Assembly (NCBI RefSeq): GCF_902706225.1
Contig: NZ_CACSKB010000006.1
Location: forward strand, 50,353 to 114,352
Source of the DNA: Microbacterium sp. 18062
GTDB taxonomy: Bacteria; Actinomycetota; Actinomycetes; Actinomycetales; Microbacteriaceae
Direction: 5' to 3'
Length of the DNA stretch: 64,000 nucleotides
A program made the position numbers and the translations under genes. Shown piece after piece: positions 1 to 10,100 of this stretch. Within the stretch, counting starts at the first letter, position 1, and each line of letters begins with the position of its first letter. Under the pieces are notes generated by a model, which saw nothing but the letters and a program-made list of their open reading frames with translations, had not been told where the DNA came from and ran no database searches.

Positions 1-2
1 GG

Positions 3-326
3 CCGACGCAGAACTCGGAGGACATCGCCAAGGGCAACGTGATCGGGCTCGCCGATCGCGACGGCGGCGGTGACTGGCGCCCGGGAGACACGGTCACCCT
101 GATCATCTCCGACGGTCCGCCGCTGTTCCCCGTCCCCGACGTCGACGGGATGACGCGCGACGAGGCGAAGCGGGCGCTGTCGAACGCCGGGTTCACCGCC
201 GAGTATCTCTCGACGTGGGATCTGTTCCCGAACGACGCCACCGAGGTCGAATCCCAGTCGCCGAGCGCCGGGTCCATGGTGGAGCGCGGCACCCGCGTCT
301 CGCTGCGCTTCAACGTCTCCGGCTGA
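3..326 (+). CDS. PASTA-domain C-terminus of a membrane Ser/Thr protein kinase (5' end outside window)
   Basis: The frame is open from the window edge to TGA at 324-326, so only about 107 C-terminal residues are visible. They show the end of one PASTA repeat (VTLIISDG) followed by a complete one that begins VPDVDGMTRDEAKRAL and ends VSLRFNVSG. PASTA repeats form the extracellular sensor of PknB/PknL-type kinases and bind muropeptide or lipid II. Downstream lie aroG, plsC and fadD, an order I know around pknL in other actinobacteria, so a PknL-type kinase is the likely identity. The kinase domain itself is not in the window; a PASTA-bearing penicillin-binding protein is less likely from context. 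Confidence 0.75.
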   Translation, partial: PTQNSEDIAKGNVIGLADRDGGGDWRPGDTVTLIISDGPPLFPVPDVDGMTRDEAKRALSNAGFTAEYLSTWDLFPNDATEVESQSPSAGSMVERGTRVSLRFNVSG

Positions 327-333
327 GTGACGA

Positions 334-363
334 GGCGGATGCGGGCGGCTCGCCGCATCCGCC
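334..363 (+). terminator. Hairpin terminator after the PASTA kinase gene
   Basis: GGCGGATGCGG (334-344) pairs perfectly with CCGCATCCGCC (353-363) across an 8-nt loop, 8 nt after the kinase stop codon. There is no long T-run, as is usual for high-GC actinobacteria. It separates the kinase from the convergent aroG gene. Confidence 0.7.
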
Positions 364-418
364 TTCGCCGCCGGGTCAGCGGCCGCGGTCGCAGACGACC
401 AGCGAAGGATGCGGAGTC

Positions 419-548
419 CCCCCTCGGGGAGACTTTCACATCAGCTCCTCCATGCCTCTGGCGGGGCACTCCATGAGGTTGGGGAAGCCCGGTCGCCGTC
501 CTTCGTCTCGGAGCGAGCACTCCTCAGCTCAGGGAGACCTCCGCATCA
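419..548. repeat. Interspersed repeat block A, abutting the aroG stop codon
   Basis: Two copies of a 14-bp motif of the type GACTTTCRCATCAG (431-444 and 535-548) bracket a G-rich module and a segment beginning CTTCGTCTCGGAGC (500-513). The same modules recur near 5000, 15750, 19850 and 26660. The right edge contains TCA (546-548), which is the aroG TGA stop on the minus strand. No gene is visible between 330 and 545. Confidence 0.75.
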
Positions 549-1883
549 GCGCTTCTCGAGCTCCTCGGCCACGAGGAAGGCCAGCTCGAGCGACTGCATG
601 TGGTTCAGACGCGGGTCGCACAGCGACTCGTAGCGGGTGGCGAGGGTCGCCTCGTCGATCATCTCGGAGCCGCCCAGGCACTCGGTGACGTCGTCGCCCG
701 TGAGCTCGACGTGGATGCCGCCCGGGTGCGTGCCGACCGCACGGTGCGCCTCGAAGAACCCGCGCACCTCGTCGACGACGTCGTCGAAACGGCGGGTCTT
801 GTAGCCGGTGGGGGTCGTGATGCCGTTGCCGTGCATCGGGTCGGTGACCCACAGCGGCGTCGCACCCGAGTCCTTCACGGCCTCGAGCAGCGGCGGCAGC
901 GCGTCGCGGATCTTTCCCGCACCCATCCGGGTGATGAAGGTGAGCCGGCCCGGCTCGCGCTCGGGGTCGAGCTTGTCGATGAGCGCCAGGGCCGTCTCGA
1001 TCGATGTGGTCGGGCCGAGCTTCACCCCGATGGGGTTCCGGATCCTGGAGAAGTAGTCGACGTGCGCCCCGTCGAGCTCGCGGGTGCGCTCGCCGATCCA
1101 CAGGAAGTGCGCCGAGGTGTTGTACGGCGTGTGCGTGCGCGAGTCGATGCGGGTCATGGGGCGCTCGTAGTCCATGAGCAGACCCTCGTGACCGGTGTAG
1201 AACTCGACGTGGCGCATCGCGTCGAAGTCGGCGCCGGCGGCCTCCATGAACTTGATGGCACGGTCGATCTCAGTCGCGATCCGCTCGTACCGCTGGTTGG
1301 CCGGGTTCTCGGCGAAGCCCTTGTTCCAGCTGTGCACCTCGCGGAGGTCCGCGAACCCGCCCTGGGTGAAGGCGCGGATGAGGTTCAGCGTCGACGCCGC
1401 CGTGTGGTACCCCTTCAGCAGGCGCTGCGGATCGGGCGTGCGCGAGCCCTCGGTGAAGTCGAAGCCGTTGACGATGTCTCCGCGGTACGCGGGCAACGTC
1501 ACATCGCCGCGCGTCTCGGACTCGCTCGATCGGGGCTTCGCGAACTGCCCCGCCATCCTGCCCATCTTCACGACCGGCATCGAGGCCCCGTAGGTGAGGA
1601 CGACCGCCATCTGCAGCACGGTCTTGATGCGGTTGCGGATCTGCTCGGCCGTCGCCCCCGCGAACGTCTCGGCGCAGTCCCCTCCCTGCAGGAGGAACGC
1701 ACGCCCGGATGCGGCGCGCGCCAGGCGGTCGCGCAGGCGGTCCACCTCGCCGGCGAAGACGAGCGGCGGAAGGGTCGCGATCTCGGCGGAGACGGTGGCC
1801 ACGGCGTCGGCGTCGGGCCAGACGGGCTGCTGCTTGATCGGCAGCGCACGCCAATGATCAAGCGGGTCGAGAGAGGAGAGCAT
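546..1883 (-). CDS. aroG: Class II 3-deoxy-7-phosphoheptulonate (DAHP) synthase
   Basis: Condenses phosphoenolpyruvate and erythrose-4-phosphate in the first step of aromatic amino acid synthesis, in the cytosol. At 445 residues it fits the class II (plant/Mycobacterium) family. Motifs seen are GGDCAE at 67-72 (metal-binding Cys70), YRGDIVNG, a SRTHTPYNTSAHFLW stretch, DPMHGN and GIHVELTGDDVTEC. It lies 4 nt downstream of plsC on the same strand, so the two are probably cotranscribed and the ribosome site sits in the plsC 3' end. The stop codon is supplied by the edge of repeat block A. Mycobacterial homologues are feedback-controlled and pair with chorismate mutase; nothing here shows that directly. 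Confidence 0.96.
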   Translation of the reverse strand: MLSSLDPLDHWRALPIKQQPVWPDADAVATVSAEIATLPPLVFAGEVDRLRDRLARAASGRAFLLQGGDCAETFAGATAEQIRNRIKTVLQMAVVLTYGASMPVVKMGRMAGQFAKPRSSESETRGDVTLPAYRGDIVNGFDFTEGSRTPDPQRLLKGYHTAASTLNLIRAFTQGGFADLREVHSWNKGFAENPANQRYERIATEIDRAIKFMEAAGADFDAMRHVEFYTGHEGLLMDYERPMTRIDSRTHTPYNTSAHFLWIGERTRELDGAHVDYFSRIRNPIGVKLGPTTSIETALALIDKLDPEREPGRLTFITRMGAGKIRDALPPLLEAVKDSGATPLWVTDPMHGNGITTPTGYKTRRFDDVVDEVRGFFEAHRAVGTHPGGIHVELTGDDVTECLGGSEMIDEATLATRYESLCDPRLNHMQSLELAFLVAEELEKR

Positions 1884-1887
1884 CCCG

Positions 1888-2604
1888 TCAGTCTAGCGAC
1901 GAGCGGGGGGTCTCAGACGCGCCGGCGACGGCCGCCCGGTCCTTGACCGTCGAGGCGTAGACGTCGTCGTATCGCTGCGCTCCGAGCCGCTGCAGAGCGA
2001 TCATGATCTCGTCGGTGACCGAGCGCAGGACGTAGCGGTCCCCCTCCATACCGGCGAAGCGCGAGAAGTCCAGCGGCTCACCGATGATGATGCCGACACG
2101 CCCGATCCGCGGGATGCGCTTGCCGATGGGCATGACCGTGTCGGTGTCGACCATCACGACCGGCACGACCGGCACGTGCGCCTCGAGCGCCATCCGCGCC
2201 AGTCCCGTCCGTCCGCGGTACAGCCGGCCGTCCGGGCTGCGGGTCCCCTCGGGATAGATGCCGAGCAGGTCGCCGCGCCCGAGCACCTGCAGGCCGGTGT
2301 TCAACGAGGCCTCGGAGGCCTTGCCGCCGGAGCGGTCGATCGGGATCTGGCCGGTTGCCTTGAAGAAGAACCGGGTGGCCCATCCACGGATCCCACGGCC
2401 GGTGAAGTAGTCGCTCTTGGCGAGGAACGACATCCGCCGGTCGATCATCAGCGGGAGGAAGATGGAGTCCGCGAAAGAGAGATGGTTGCTCGCGAGGATC
2501 GCGGCACCCTCGGCCGGGATGTTGCGGCGTCCGACGATCCACGGTCGGAAGATCGCCTTGATGATCGGGCCGATCACGACGTACTTCATCAGCCAGTAGA
2601 ACAC
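1888..2604 (-). CDS. plsC: 1-acyl-sn-glycerol-3-phosphate acyltransferase (PlsC family)
   Basis: Transfers an acyl chain to lysophosphatidate or a related lysolipid at the membrane. The family signature NHLSFAD gives His41 and Asp46 of the NHX4D catalytic pair, followed later by the substrate motif EGTRSPDG and a PVVPVVM strand. I chose the GTG at 2604 because GAGGAGG lies 7 nt upstream of it; a longer frame exists but has no good ribosome site and a low-complexity N-terminus. The result is 238 residues, normal for the family. It precedes aroG and is divergent from fadD; fadD supplies acyl-CoA, a possible acyl donor, so a lipid role fits the context. Confidence 0.92.
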   Translation of the reverse strand: MFYWLMKYVVIGPIIKAIFRPWIVGRRNIPAEGAAILASNHLSFADSIFLPLMIDRRMSFLAKSDYFTGRGIRGWATRFFFKATGQIPIDRSGGKASEASLNTGLQVLGRGDLLGIYPEGTRSPDGRLYRGRTGLARMALEAHVPVVPVVMVDTDTVMPIGKRIPRIGRVGIIIGEPLDFSRFAGMEGDRYVLRSVTDEIMIALQRLGAQRYDDVYASTVKDRAAVAGASETPRSSLD

Positions 2605-2744
2605 CGGTCGACCTCCTCGGTGTCGAGCCCCACTGCGAGCACGGTGCCATCCCTTCGGCTCCGGTGAGCCCACAGAAGCTTAGTGCGCGACGCCTCGCGA
2701 CTCCTACTCGCGCGGCGACGGTGGGACTCAGTCTCACGCATGCG

Positions 2745-2790
2745 TAGACTTGCGTCTCATCAGCATTGCCCGCCCCGGTATCGAAGGAGC
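2745..2790 (+). promoter_or_regulatory. Promoter -10 and ribosome binding site of fadD
   Basis: TAGACT at 2745-2750 is a good actinobacterial -10 box. GAAGGAG at 2783-2789 lies 8 nt before the ATG at 2798 and decides that start over an upstream in-frame ATG at 2750. No clear -35 was seen. Confidence 0.55.
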
Positions 2791-2797
2791 TGCCGAA

Positions 2798-4630
2798 ATG
2801 AGCGCCGTAGAGTTCGAAGTCCCCGCGATCGTCCCCGCCGATCCCCAGGCCAACGTCACCGACCTCCTGGTCGACCGGGTCGCTGCGACGCCCGACCGTG
2901 CCCTGTTCGCGGTGCCCGACGGCGACGGATGGCGCGACATCTCCGCCGCCGACTTCCAGCGGCAGGTCATCGCTCTGGCGAAGGGGTTCGTCTCCGCCGG
3001 CGTCGAGCCCGGCGACAAGATCGGCTTCCTCGCTCGCACGACGTACGACTGGACGCTGGTCGACTTCGCCCTGTTCTATGCCGGAGCGGTGATGGTACCG
3101 ATCTACGAGACGAGCTCGGCGCACCAGGTGGAATGGATCCTCTCCGACTCCGGCGCGGTCGCGGTCCTCGTCGAGTCCGCCGAGCACGCGGCGCGCCTCG
3201 AGGAGGTGCGGGCGAACCTCCCGCTCATCCGCACGGCGTGGCAGATGCAGGCGGGCGACCTCGACACGATCGTCGCGGCGGGAGCATCGGTGTCCGACGA
3301 TGAGATCGAACGGCGCCGCGGCCTCGCCGTCGCATCGGACATCGCCACTCTCATCTACACGTCCGGGTCGACCGGACGGCCCAAGGGATGCGTCCTGACG
3401 CACGGCAACTTCGTCGAGCTCTCGCGCAACTCCGCCAAGGCCCTGGACGAGGTCGTGCAGACGCCGGGCGCGTCGACGGTGCTGTTCATCACGGCCGCAC
3501 ACGTCTTCGCGCGCTTCATCTCGATCCTGAACGTGCACGCGGGCGTCAAGACCGGCCACCAGCCGGACACCAAGCAGCTGCTCGCGGCGCTCGGATCGTT
3601 CCACCCGACGTACCTCCTCGCGGTCCCGCGTGTGTTCGAGAAGGTCTACAACTCCGCCGAGCAGAAGGCGGAGGCCGGCGGCAAGGGCAAGATCTTCCGC
3701 GCTGCGGCGCAGACCGCGATCGACCACTCGCAGCGTCTGCAGGACGGCAGGCGGATCCCGCTGGGGATGCGCATCACGTTCGCGCTGTTCGACAAGCTCG
3801 TCTACTCGAAGCTGCGGACGGCGATGGGCGGCAACGTCACCTTCGCGGTCTCCGGCTCCGCTCCGCTCGGCCCCCGCCTCGGCCACTTCTTCCACAGCCT
3901 GGGCGTGCATATCCTCGAGGGATACGGCCTGACCGAGACGACAGCGCCGGCGACCGTGAACCTCGCCACCAAGTCGAAGATCGGCACGGTCGGACCCGCC
4001 CTGCCGGGCGTCGGCATCCGGGTCGCCGAGGACGGCGAGGTCGAGGTGCGCGGCATCAACGTGTTCAAAGAGTACTGGCGCAATCCCGAGGCCACGGCGG
4101 ACGCGTTCGACGGCGACTGGTTCAAGACCGGCGACATCGGCACGCTCGACGGCGACGGCTTCCTCACGATCACGGGGCGCAAGAAGGAGATCATCGTCAC
4201 TGCGGGCGGCAAGAACGTCGCACCGGCTGCGCTCGAGGATCCCATCCGCTCGAACCCCATCGTCGGCCAGGTCGTCGTGGTCGGCGATCAGAAGCCGTTC
4301 ATCTCGGCCCTGATCACGCTGGACTCCGAGATGCTGCCCACGTGGCTGCAGAACAACGGGCATCGCGCCGAGCTGTCGATCCAGGAGGCGGCGAAGGACG
4401 AGGCGGTGCGCGCCGAGATCCAGCACGCCATCGACCGGGCGAACGCCACCGTCTCCCGCGCCGAGTCGATCCGCAAGTTCGTGATCCTGCCGACCGAGTG
4501 GACCGAGGCGAGCGGGCATCTCACGCCGAAGCTCTCGATCAAACGGAGCGTCATCCTCGACGACTTCGCGGGCGAGATCGAAGAGCTCTACAGCGTGCCG
4601 GAGAACACCCAGAACATCTCGCTGCCCTAG
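2798..4630 (+). CDS. fadD: Long-chain fatty acyl-CoA synthetase (AMP-forming)
   Basis: Activates fatty acids to acyl-CoA through an acyl-adenylate. The 610-residue protein carries the ANL-superfamily motifs in order: YTSGSTGRPKG (P-loop), GYGLTETTAP, KTGDIG with the ribose-binding Asp, and GRKKEIIVTAGGKNVAP with the hinge and C-terminal lysine region. The length and the long linker place it with the FadD15 type of actinobacteria rather than short acyl-CoA ligases. The ATG at 2798 is chosen from the GAAGGAG site. It is divergent from plsC and aroG, matching the aroG-plsC-fadD15 neighbourhood known in mycobacteria. Confidence 0.94.
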   Translation: MSAVEFEVPAIVPADPQANVTDLLVDRVAATPDRALFAVPDGDGWRDISAADFQRQVIALAKGFVSAGVEPGDKIGFLARTTYDWTLVDFALFYAGAVMVPIYETSSAHQVEWILSDSGAVAVLVESAEHAARLEEVRANLPLIRTAWQMQAGDLDTIVAAGASVSDDEIERRRGLAVASDIATLIYTSGSTGRPKGCVLTHGNFVELSRNSAKALDEVVQTPGASTVLFITAAHVFARFISILNVHAGVKTGHQPDTKQLLAALGSFHPTYLLAVPRVFEKVYNSAEQKAEAGGKGKIFRAAAQTAIDHSQRLQDGRRIPLGMRITFALFDKLVYSKLRTAMGGNVTFAVSGSAPLGPRLGHFFHSLGVHILEGYGLTETTAPATVNLATKSKIGTVGPALPGVGIRVAEDGEVEVRGINVFKEYWRNPEATADAFDGDWFKTGDIGTLDGDGFLTITGRKKEIIVTAGGKNVAPAALEDPIRSNPIVGQVVVVGDQKPFISALITLDSEMLPTWLQNNGHRAELSIQEAAKDEAVRAEIQHAIDRANATVSRAESIRKFVILPTEWTEASGHLTPKLSIKRSVILDDFAGEIEELYSVPENTQNISLP

Positions 4631-4700
4631 GACCCGAGCGCGGTTCCCGAGCGGGATAGACGAGACGACAGGTCGCGGTCCTCACCCGCACGCCCTTCAC

Positions 4701-4773
4701 CCGCGAGACTGCAACGGGGCGCCGAGACCGTGGGGCAACCCCACCGTCTCGGCGCCCACGTGCAGTCTCGCGG
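4701..4773. repeat. 73-bp palindromic element, copy 1
   Basis: CCGCGAGACTGCA (4701-4713) pairs with TGCAGTCTCGCGG (4761-4773). An inner arm GGGCGCCGAGACCGTGGGG pairs with its near-perfect complement around a 3-nt loop. A second copy of exactly the same length lies at 19607-19679. It sits in the gap 4631-5018 after fadD, where I see no gene; it could act as a terminator hairpin or be a small mobile repeat. Confidence 0.8.
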
Positions 4774-4847
4774 CCCCAAGCACGGGCCCGCGCTCCTCCA
4801 GGGCGGTCCGCGGCGAGCAAGAGTCCGGTGCGAGAGTCCTGCGCTGA

Positions 4848-5021
4848 CGGGTCGAGGACGGGCGACTTCCGCATCAGCTTCCCCCGCGCCTGGCGGGGGC
4901 CGCCGTGGGGCGAGAAAGTCCGGTCGCTGAGCGAGCGCAGCGAGACGAAGCGCCCCACCGGAACGGGTTCCGCTCCGCTCGTCTCGTCGCTCAGGGATCG
5001 AGAGCGGAGACCTTCGAGTCA
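4848..5021. repeat. Interspersed repeat block B, abutting the def stop codon
   Basis: The 14-bp motif occurs as GACTTCCGCATCAG (4864-4877) and, degenerate, as GACCTTCGAGTCAG (5009-5022). The segment 4921-4952, containing GCTGAGCGAGCGCAGCGAGA, is identical to 15811-15842 in block C. The TCA at 5019-5021 is the TGA stop of def. Confidence 0.75.
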
Positions 5022-5510
5022 GAACCAGTCGCTCTCGCGCACCTCGCGCAGTGCGACGCGACGGCGCTCCCGGTCGAGGCGGTCGAGGTACAGCTTTCCG
5101 TCGAGATGATCGGTCTCGTGCTGCAGCGCCTGCGCCAACAGCCCGTCCCCCTCGAGCACGACCTCGTCGCCGTCGAGATCGATGCCGACGACCTTGGCGT
5201 GCGGATGACGCAGCACGTCGTGCCAGAGCCCGGGGACGGAGAGGCATCCCTCTCCGATCAGCTCCGGCTCCCCCGACGCCTCGACCAGGACGGGATTCAG
5301 GACGTACCCGATGTCTCCGTCGATGTTGTAGCTGAACGCCCGCAGCCCCACACCGATCTGGGGCGCGGCGACGCCCGCCCGCCCGGGAAGCTCCACGGTC
5401 TCGACGAGGTCGCGCACGAGAGCGCGGATGCCGTCGTCGATCTCGGCGATCGGTGAGCTCGGGGTCTTCAGGACGGGGTCGCCGAAGAGGCGGATGGCGC
5501 GAACCGTCAC
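5019..5510 (-). CDS. def: Peptide deformylase
   Basis: Removes the formyl group from the N-terminal Met of nascent proteins; an Fe/Zn metalloenzyme. All three family motifs are visible in the 163 residues: GVAAPQIG (46-53), EGCLSVP (87-93, metal Cys89) and HETDH (131-135, the two metal histidines and catalytic Glu132). The start is GTG at 5510, which overlaps the TGA of the upstream MinD/ParA-like gene as GTGA, indicating translational coupling. Its stop codon lies at the edge of repeat block B. The second residue of motif I is Val rather than the commoner Leu, typical of an actinobacterial variant. Confidence 0.95.
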   Translation of the reverse strand: MTVRAIRLFGDPVLKTPSSPIAEIDDGIRALVRDLVETVELPGRAGVAAPQIGVGLRAFSYNIDGDIGYVLNPVLVEASGEPELIGEGCLSVPGLWHDVLRHPHAKVVGIDLDGDEVVLEGDGLLAQALQHETDHLDGKLYLDRLDRERRRVALREVRESDWF

Positions 5511-7054
5511 GCGGCGCCCGTCACCGGGACCGAGCCGATGCCGGACACCACGACGGCGGCGAGCTCTCGCGCGGCCGCGCGGGTCGCGGGCTGGAGGTCG
5601 CGGAACGTGATCGCGCTGCCCGTGGCGATCCGCGCGTCGTACGGCAGGCGGACGACCGCGCGGACCCGGCTGCGGAAGTGCTCCTCGAGCTCGGTCTGTC
5701 GCACGAGCGCGGCACCGGGACGCGAGGAGTTGAGCACCACCACCGCGGAACGCGCCAGCTCGGTGTAGCCGTTGGTCTCGAGCCAGGTGAGGGTCTCCGA
5801 CGCGAGACGCGCCTCGTCGACGCTGAGCCCGGCGACGATCACGAGGGCGTCGGACGCCTCGAGCGTCGCGCTCATCACGGAATGCACGATGCCCGTGCCC
5901 GTGTCGGTCAGCACGATCGAGTAGTAGTGCGCGGCCAGCGCGGCGACGTCCCGGTAGTCGGAGTCGTCGAACGCCTCGGAGATACGCGGGTCGGCGTCGG
6001 AGGCCAGCACGTCCAGGCGGGTCTCGTCGCGCACGACGATCGACGAGATCTCGTTGAAGCCGTGCACGCGCGTGCGGGACCCGGTGAGGTCGCGCACGGT
6101 CTTGCCGCTCGGACGGCCGATGCGCTCGGCGAGCGTGCCGCGATCCGGGTTGGCGTCCAGCGCGATGATCCGGTCCTCGCGCGCGTCCGCGAGGGCCATG
6201 CCGAGCAACGCCGTCACCGTCGTCTTGCCGACGCCGCCCTTGCGCGAGAGCACGGCCACGAACCGGGCACCGCCGTTGAGGGGCGCGGCGATCCTCGCGT
6301 CGAGCGCACGCCGCGCCCGTGCGCGGCGACTGTCGCCGAGGCGCACGCGGCCTCCGGTCAACGCGTAGACGAAGTGCGGCCACGTGCCCTCCGGCTCGCG
6401 ACGCGGCAGGCGATCGCTCTGCAGAAGCCGGTCGGCCGTCAGCAGATCGGCCGTCTCCCGTTCCGCATCGCGCTCGTCCACGCGACGCGCAGCCAGCGTG
6501 ACGGGCGCGGGGACGGCGTCGGCGGATGCGGATTCCGTCGCGTGGGCGCGCTCGGGCTCGGGCGGCGACACCGGGTCCGGAGAGCGCACCGTCACCGGCC
6601 GGGTCTCGGTCGTGCGGAGCGTGACCGGAGTCGTCGACCGGAAGACCGGTGTCTCCTGCGGCGCCGAGGCACCGGTGGCCGGGGACGTCACGGCCTCAGG
6701 CTCCTGCTCGGATGTGTCCACGTCGTGCACCTCCACCGCGTCCTCGGCGTCGACGGTCGTGTCGTCTCCGTCGTCCACCGTCTCCTCGACGTCGTCCTCG
6801 TGCACCACGTGAACGTCGTCGACCGGGTCCACGCCGCCCTCGATCGAGACGACGGCGACCGGCTCCGGCGCGATGTCGTCCGCGAGGATGTCGTCGTCCA
6901 CCAGGTCGTCGTCGACGTCCGTCACCGGCAGCGTCACCGCGACCTGCGCGGTCTGCGTGCTCAGGATGTCGAAGCCGGCGGCGTCCACGCTGACCGGTTC
7001 GTCGATGATGTCGGCGTCGCCGTCAACCGGGTTCTGATCGTCGCGATCAGCCAT
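5507..7054 (-). CDS. MinD/ParA-like ATPase with a long acidic N-terminal region
   Basis: The C-terminal half is a deviant Walker-A ATPase ([17 protein letters not shown]) with a LDANPD switch. It resembles the MinD/ParA-like ATPases that accompany type VII secretion or act in cell organisation. Residues 1 to about 200 are rich in Asp, Glu and Val and look disordered; a basic stretch then leads into the ATPase. The ATG at 7054 gives 515 residues and follows a GGGAG site 10 nt upstream; an upstream extension would be Arg/Ser-rich shadow sequence. The gene overlaps def by 4 bp. No partner esx, eccC or parB gene is present, so the cellular role is unknown. Confidence 0.8.
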   Translation of the reverse strand: MADRDDQNPVDGDADIIDEPVSVDAAGFDILSTQTAQVAVTLPVTDVDDDLVDDDILADDIAPEPVAVVSIEGGVDPVDDVHVVHEDDVEETVDDGDDTTVDAEDAVEVHDVDTSEQEPEAVTSPATGASAPQETPVFRSTTPVTLRTTETRPVTVRSPDPVSPPEPERAHATESASADAVPAPVTLAARRVDERDAERETADLLTADRLLQSDRLPRREPEGTWPHFVYALTGGRVRLGDSRRARARRALDARIAAPLNGGARFVAVLSRKGGVGKTTVTALLGMALADAREDRIIALDANPDRGTLAERIGRPSGKTVRDLTGSRTRVHGFNEISSIVVRDETRLDVLASDADPRISEAFDDSDYRDVAALAAHYYSIVLTDTGTGIVHSVMSATLEASDALVIVAGLSVDEARLASETLTWLETNGYTELARSAVVVLNSSRPGAALVRQTELEEHFRSRVRAVVRLPYDARIATGSAITFRDLQPATRAAARELAAVVVSGIGSVPVTGAA

Positions 7055-7103
7055 ACTCAGAGAACTCCCAACGGATCGCCGAACCGTCGGCGCCCACCCC
7101 AGG

Positions 7104-10100
7104 CTAGTGCGCAGGCCGGACGACGACCAAAAGGTCGCCCGCCTCCACCTGCTGCGTGGCCCCGATCGCGAGACGCTCAACGACGCCGTCGACCGGGCTC
7201 GTGATGGCCGCCTCCATCTTCATCGCCTCGATCGACGCCAGCGGCTGACCGGCGCGCACGGTGTCGCCGACCTCGGCCTTGAGCGTCACGACGCCCGAGA
7301 AGGGAGCGGCCACCTGACCGGGCTTCGACGTGTCGGCCTTCTCCGCCTGCCGGGCCTCCACGGCGATGCTCCGGTCGCGCACGAAGACCGGGCGCAGCTG
7401 CCCGTTGAGCGTCGTCATGACGGTGCGCATGCCCTTCTCGTCGGCCGCACCGATCGCCTCGAGACCGAGCCACAGCTGCACGCCGCGCTCGATCTCGACC
7501 ACGTGCTCCACCCCGGGCGTCAGGCCGTAGAGGTAGTCGTCGGTGTCGAGCGCCGACAGGTCGCCGTAGGCGTCGCGCGTCTCCTGGAACGACCGCGTCG
7601 GTCCGGGGAAGAGCAGCCGGTTCAGGGCGTCGCGTCTCGTGGTGGAGTCCGCGTCGAGGGATGCCGCGTCCTCTTCAGACAGGTCCACGACCGGAGGCTT
7701 GAGCGTACGACCGGCGAGAACCTTGCTGCGGAAGGGCTCCGGCCATCCGCCCGGCAGATCGCCCAGCTCCCCCGCCATGAACCCCACGACCGAGTCGGGG
7801 ATGTCGTAGTTCTGCGGGTTCTCGGCGAAGTCGGCCGGGTCTGCATTCGCGGCCGCGAGGGCGAGGGCGAGGTCGCCCACCACCTTCGACGACGGGGTCA
7901 CCTTGGGCACGCGGCCGAGGATCTCGTTCGCCGCGGCGTACATGTCCTCGATGAGCTCGAAGTCCTCCGCGAGTCCCAACGCGATCGCCTGCTGACGCAG
8001 GTTCGACAGCTGCCCGCCCGGGATCTCGTGGTGGTAGACGCGCCCGGTGGGGCCGGGCAGGCCCGACTCGAAGGGACGGTACTGGTGCCGCACGGCCTCC
8101 CAGTACGGCTCCAGATCCGCGGCCGCCTGCAGCGCGATACCGGTCTCGCGCTCGGTGTGCGCGAGCGCGGCGATGAGGGCCGACAACGACGGCTGGCTGG
8201 TCGTGCCGGACATGGGCGCGGCGGCCGCATCGACCGCATCCGCCCCCGCCGCGCTGACGGCGAGCAGCGTTGCCAGCTGGCCGCCGGCGGTGTCGTGCGT
8301 GTGCACGTGCACGGGCTGGTCGAACCGTTCGCGCAGCGCGCCGACGAGCCGGGCGCCCGCGGCGGGCCGGAGCAGCCCCGCCATGTCCTTGACGGCGAGC
8401 ACATGGGCACCCGCCTCGACCATCTGCTCGGCCAGACGCAGGTAGTAGTCGAGCGTGTAGAGCGTCTCGGCGGGGTCGAGCAGATCGCCGGTGTAGCACA
8501 GCGCCGCCTCGGCGACCGCGGTGCCGGTCTCGAGCACCGCGTCGATCGCGGGCCTCATCTGCGAGACGTCGTTCAGGGCGTCGAAGATCCGGAAGACGTC
8601 GACCCCGGATGCAGCCGCCTCGCGCACGAACGCGTCGGTCACCGCGGTCGGATACGGGGTGTAGCCCACCGTGTTCCGGCCGCGCAGCAGCATCTGGATG
8701 GCGACGTTCGGCAGCGCCTCGCGGAGTGCGTCGAGTCGTTCCCACGGGTCCTCGCCGAGGAACCGGAGCGCGACGTCGTAGGTCGCACCGCCCCACGCCT
8801 CGACCGACAGGAGCTGCGGCGTGAGGCGCGCCACGTACGGCGCGACGGTCAGGAGGTCCTTCGTCCGCACGCGCGTCGCGAGCAGCGACTGGTGGGCGTC
8901 GCGGAAGGTCGTCTCGGTGACCGCGAGCGCCGTCTGCGCACGCAGGTCGGCGGCGAAACCGGCCGGCCCGAGCTCCTGCAGCCGCTGCCGCGACCCCGGG
9001 ACGGCCGGCACCGACAGGTCGACCGCGGGCAGCTTCAGTCGAGGATCGATCGTGAGCGGGTTCTCCCCGTTCGGCTTGTTGACCGTGACGTCGACGAGCC
9101 AGTTCAGGATCTTCGAGCCGCGATCCTTCGACTCGCGCCCGCGCAGGAGCTCCGGACGCTCGTCGATGAAGGCCGTGCTGATGTCACCGACGGTGAACGA
9201 CGGATCGTCCAGCACCGCCTGCAGGAACGGGATGTTCGTGGAGACCCCGCGGATGCGGAACTCGGCCAGGGCGCGACGGGCGCGCGCGACCGCGGCGTCG
9301 AAGTCACGCCCGCGACAGGTGAGCTTGGCGAGCATCGAGTCGAAGTGCGGGCTGATCTGGGATCCGGCCGCCGTCGTCCCGCCGTCGAGACGGATGCCGG
9401 CACCGCCGGGCGAGCGGTAGGTCGTGATCTTTCCGGTGTCGGGGCGGAACCCCTGCGTCGGGTCCTCCGTGGTGATGCGGCACTGCAGCGCCGCCCCGCG
9501 CAGGCGCAGCTCCGGCTGGGTGAGCCCCAGCTCGGCCAGGCTCTCGCCGGCCGCGATGCGCATCTGCGACTGCACGAGGTCGACGTCGGTGACCTCCTCG
9601 GTCACCGTGTGCTCGACCTGGATGCGGGGGTTCATCTCGATGAAGACCGCCTCGCCCGTGCGGGGTCCGGCCGTCTCGAGCAGGAACTCGACCGTCCCGG
9701 CGTTCTGGTAGCCGATCGACTCGGCGAATGCGACGGCGTGCCGGTGCAGGGCCTGTCGCACGTGCTCGTCGAGGTTCGGCGCCGGGGCGATCTCGATGAC
9801 CTTCTGGTGACGGCGCTGCACCGAGCAGTCGCGCTCGAACAGGTGCACCGTCGCGCCCTGCGTGTCGGCGAGGATCTGCACCTCGATGTGCCGCGGACGC
9901 CGCACCGCCTGCTCGAGGAACATCCGCGGGTCGCCGAAGGCGCTCTGCGCCTCCCGCATCGCCTCGGCGAGGGCGGGAGCGAGCTCCTCCTTCGTCTCGA
10001 CGCGCCGCATCCCGCGGCCGCCGCCGCCGGCGACGGCCTTTGCGAAGATGGGGAAGCCGATCCCGTCGGCCTGTCCGAGGAGCGTCTCGACGTCGTCGGA

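Noticed and set aside
330..545. Possible CRISPR array or tandem satellite in the repeat-rich gaps
   Set aside because: The repeated units are interspersed, of uneven spacing and only two per block. There are no regular spacers and no cas genes.
2078..4519. Long minus-strand frame opposite fadD (813 codons)
   Set aside because: Low-complexity Arg/Asp/Leu composition, no motif; the plus strand carries an intact acyl-CoA synthetase. Typical of GC-rich antisense frames.
4631..5018. tRNA or structured RNA gene in the 4.7-kb gap, suggested by the strong palindrome
   Set aside because: The palindrome is one long nested stem, not a cloverleaf, and no tRNA-like T-loop or anticodon arm could be found here or in the other gaps.
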